A stretch of DNA of 15,130 nucleotides from Archangium sp. (lineage in GTDB: Bacteria; Myxococcota; Myxococcia; Myxococcales; Myxococcaceae): NCBI GenBank assembly GCA_016793585.1, contig JAEUJR010001059.1, positions 1 through 15,130 of the forward strand, read 5' to 3'. This document shows positions 14,674 to 15,130 of this stretch, in pieces. The translations under genes and the position numbers were made by a program. The notes under the pieces are model-generated. The model was not told the DNA's origin and made no database searches. It saw only the letters and a program-made list of their open reading frames with translations. Positions within the stretch are counted from its first letter, which is position 1; the number at the start of each line of letters is the position of its first letter.

Positions 14674-15130
14674 TCATCGGGTGAACCACCAGCCGATGGG
14701 GTTGAGCAGCCCGCGAACGCGAAGCGTCCACGGCGTGTTGGCGCGCAGCTCTTTCAGCGTCGCGCGGGCGAGGGTGGCGAACTGCGACTGCGTCGTTGGG
14801 TCGTTGCCCTTCAAAGCCAATCGCAGGTGCGCGGTGGTGAGCGCGGCGAATGACGGAGCTTGCTTCGCGAGGCGCTCGGCGTGTCGTTCGCGGCTCTCAC
14901 CGAAGTGTCGCATCGCGCCGACGTCAGAGAGCCAGTCGAGCACGCCGCGATAGACCTTCACGTGCGAGCCGCCCTGCAGCCGACGCAGCACCTTGATGAG
15001 GTACGCGAGCGCAACGACAGCGAGCAGCGCGCCCAACCCGATACGCGCCCAGGGCAGGTTGAACGCGCGCGCGACGGGTTGGCTCACCGGGTCCTTGCGC
15101 GCGAGCTCGCCGAAGACGACCTCGAGCTCC
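14674..15130 (-). CDS. C-terminal end of a membrane protein, DUF4129/transglutaminase-like
   Basis: The frame is open from the right window edge to TGA at 14674-14676, giving the last 151 residues of a longer protein. An extracytoplasmic stretch precedes one membrane helix (ARIGLGALLAVVALAYLIKV). A cytoplasmic tail of about 100 residues follows, containing VYRGVLDWLSDVGAMRHFGE and an HAERLAKQAPSFAALTTAHL segment. This layout of last membrane helix plus helical tail with the spacing of the DUF4129 domain is typical of TgpA-like transglutaminase proteins encoded with MoxR. The assignment rests on context and weak motif resemblance, since the catalytic part is outside the window. An internal GTG at 15087 is not a likely start because coding continues upstream without a break. 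Confidence 0.65.
   Translation of the reverse strand, partial: ELEVVFGELARKDPVSQPVARAFNLPWARIGLGALLAVVALAYLIKVLRRLQGGSHVKVYRGVLDWLSDVGAMRHFGESRERHAERLAKQAPSFAALTTAHLRLALKGNDPTTQSQFATLARATLKELRANTPWTLRVRGLLNPIGWWFTR

Noticed and set aside
13704..14684. Long plus-strand His/Arg-rich frame
   Set aside because: It is antisense to the MoxR gene, which has all its ATPase motifs.

Overview
This looks like chromosomal DNA from a myxobacterium or close relative (Myxococcota). It is very GC-rich and densely coded. It encodes a Hanks-type Ser/Thr kinase with a transmembrane tail, several exported Cys-rich proteins with Asp-Ala-Gly (DAG) linkers, and one protein ending in a MYXO-CTERM-like anchor. Species cannot be named from sequence alone. 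I see no rRNA, tRNA, CRISPR array or insertion sequence. The largest gene-free gap is 147 bp.

Left block (6835 down to 1, minus strand): five genes in tandem, all encoding exported proteins. In transcription order they are a TPR-type protein, a MORN/YwqK-repeat protein (ATGA overlap), a Cys-solenoid protein with a DAG stalk and MYXO-CTERM-like tail (6 nt gap), a membrane-attached phage tail-fibre-like protein (47 nt gap) and an EGF-domain lipoprotein (75 nt gap, runs off the left edge). The first three look translationally linked. The last gene may have its own control, because two stem-loops sit in front of it.

Middle block (6983 to 10011, plus strand): a transmembrane Ser/Thr protein kinase, then two small paralogous membrane proteins. 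They are linked by a GTGA overlap and a zero-base junction. The 147-bp gap 6836-6982 is the divergent control region between the left and middle blocks.

Right block (15130 down to 10012, minus strand): the C-terminal end of a membrane protein resembling the DUF4129/transglutaminase partners of MoxR, a MoxR-type AAA+ ATPase, and two tandem paralogous lipoproteins. The lipoproteins start with Cys-rich and DAG-rich segments and continue as long collagen-like glycine-rich domains. The right and middle blocks meet at back-to-back stop codons with no base between them.

Overall the window is a cell-envelope region in which repeat-built exported proteins (TPR, MORN, Cys-solenoid, fibre-like, EGF, collagen-like) flank a sensory kinase and a MoxR ATPase. 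That the kinase regulates the surface proteins is inferred from the divergent layout only. The best candidates for something undescribed are the five-gene exported cassette and the collagen-like lipoprotein pair beside MoxR.
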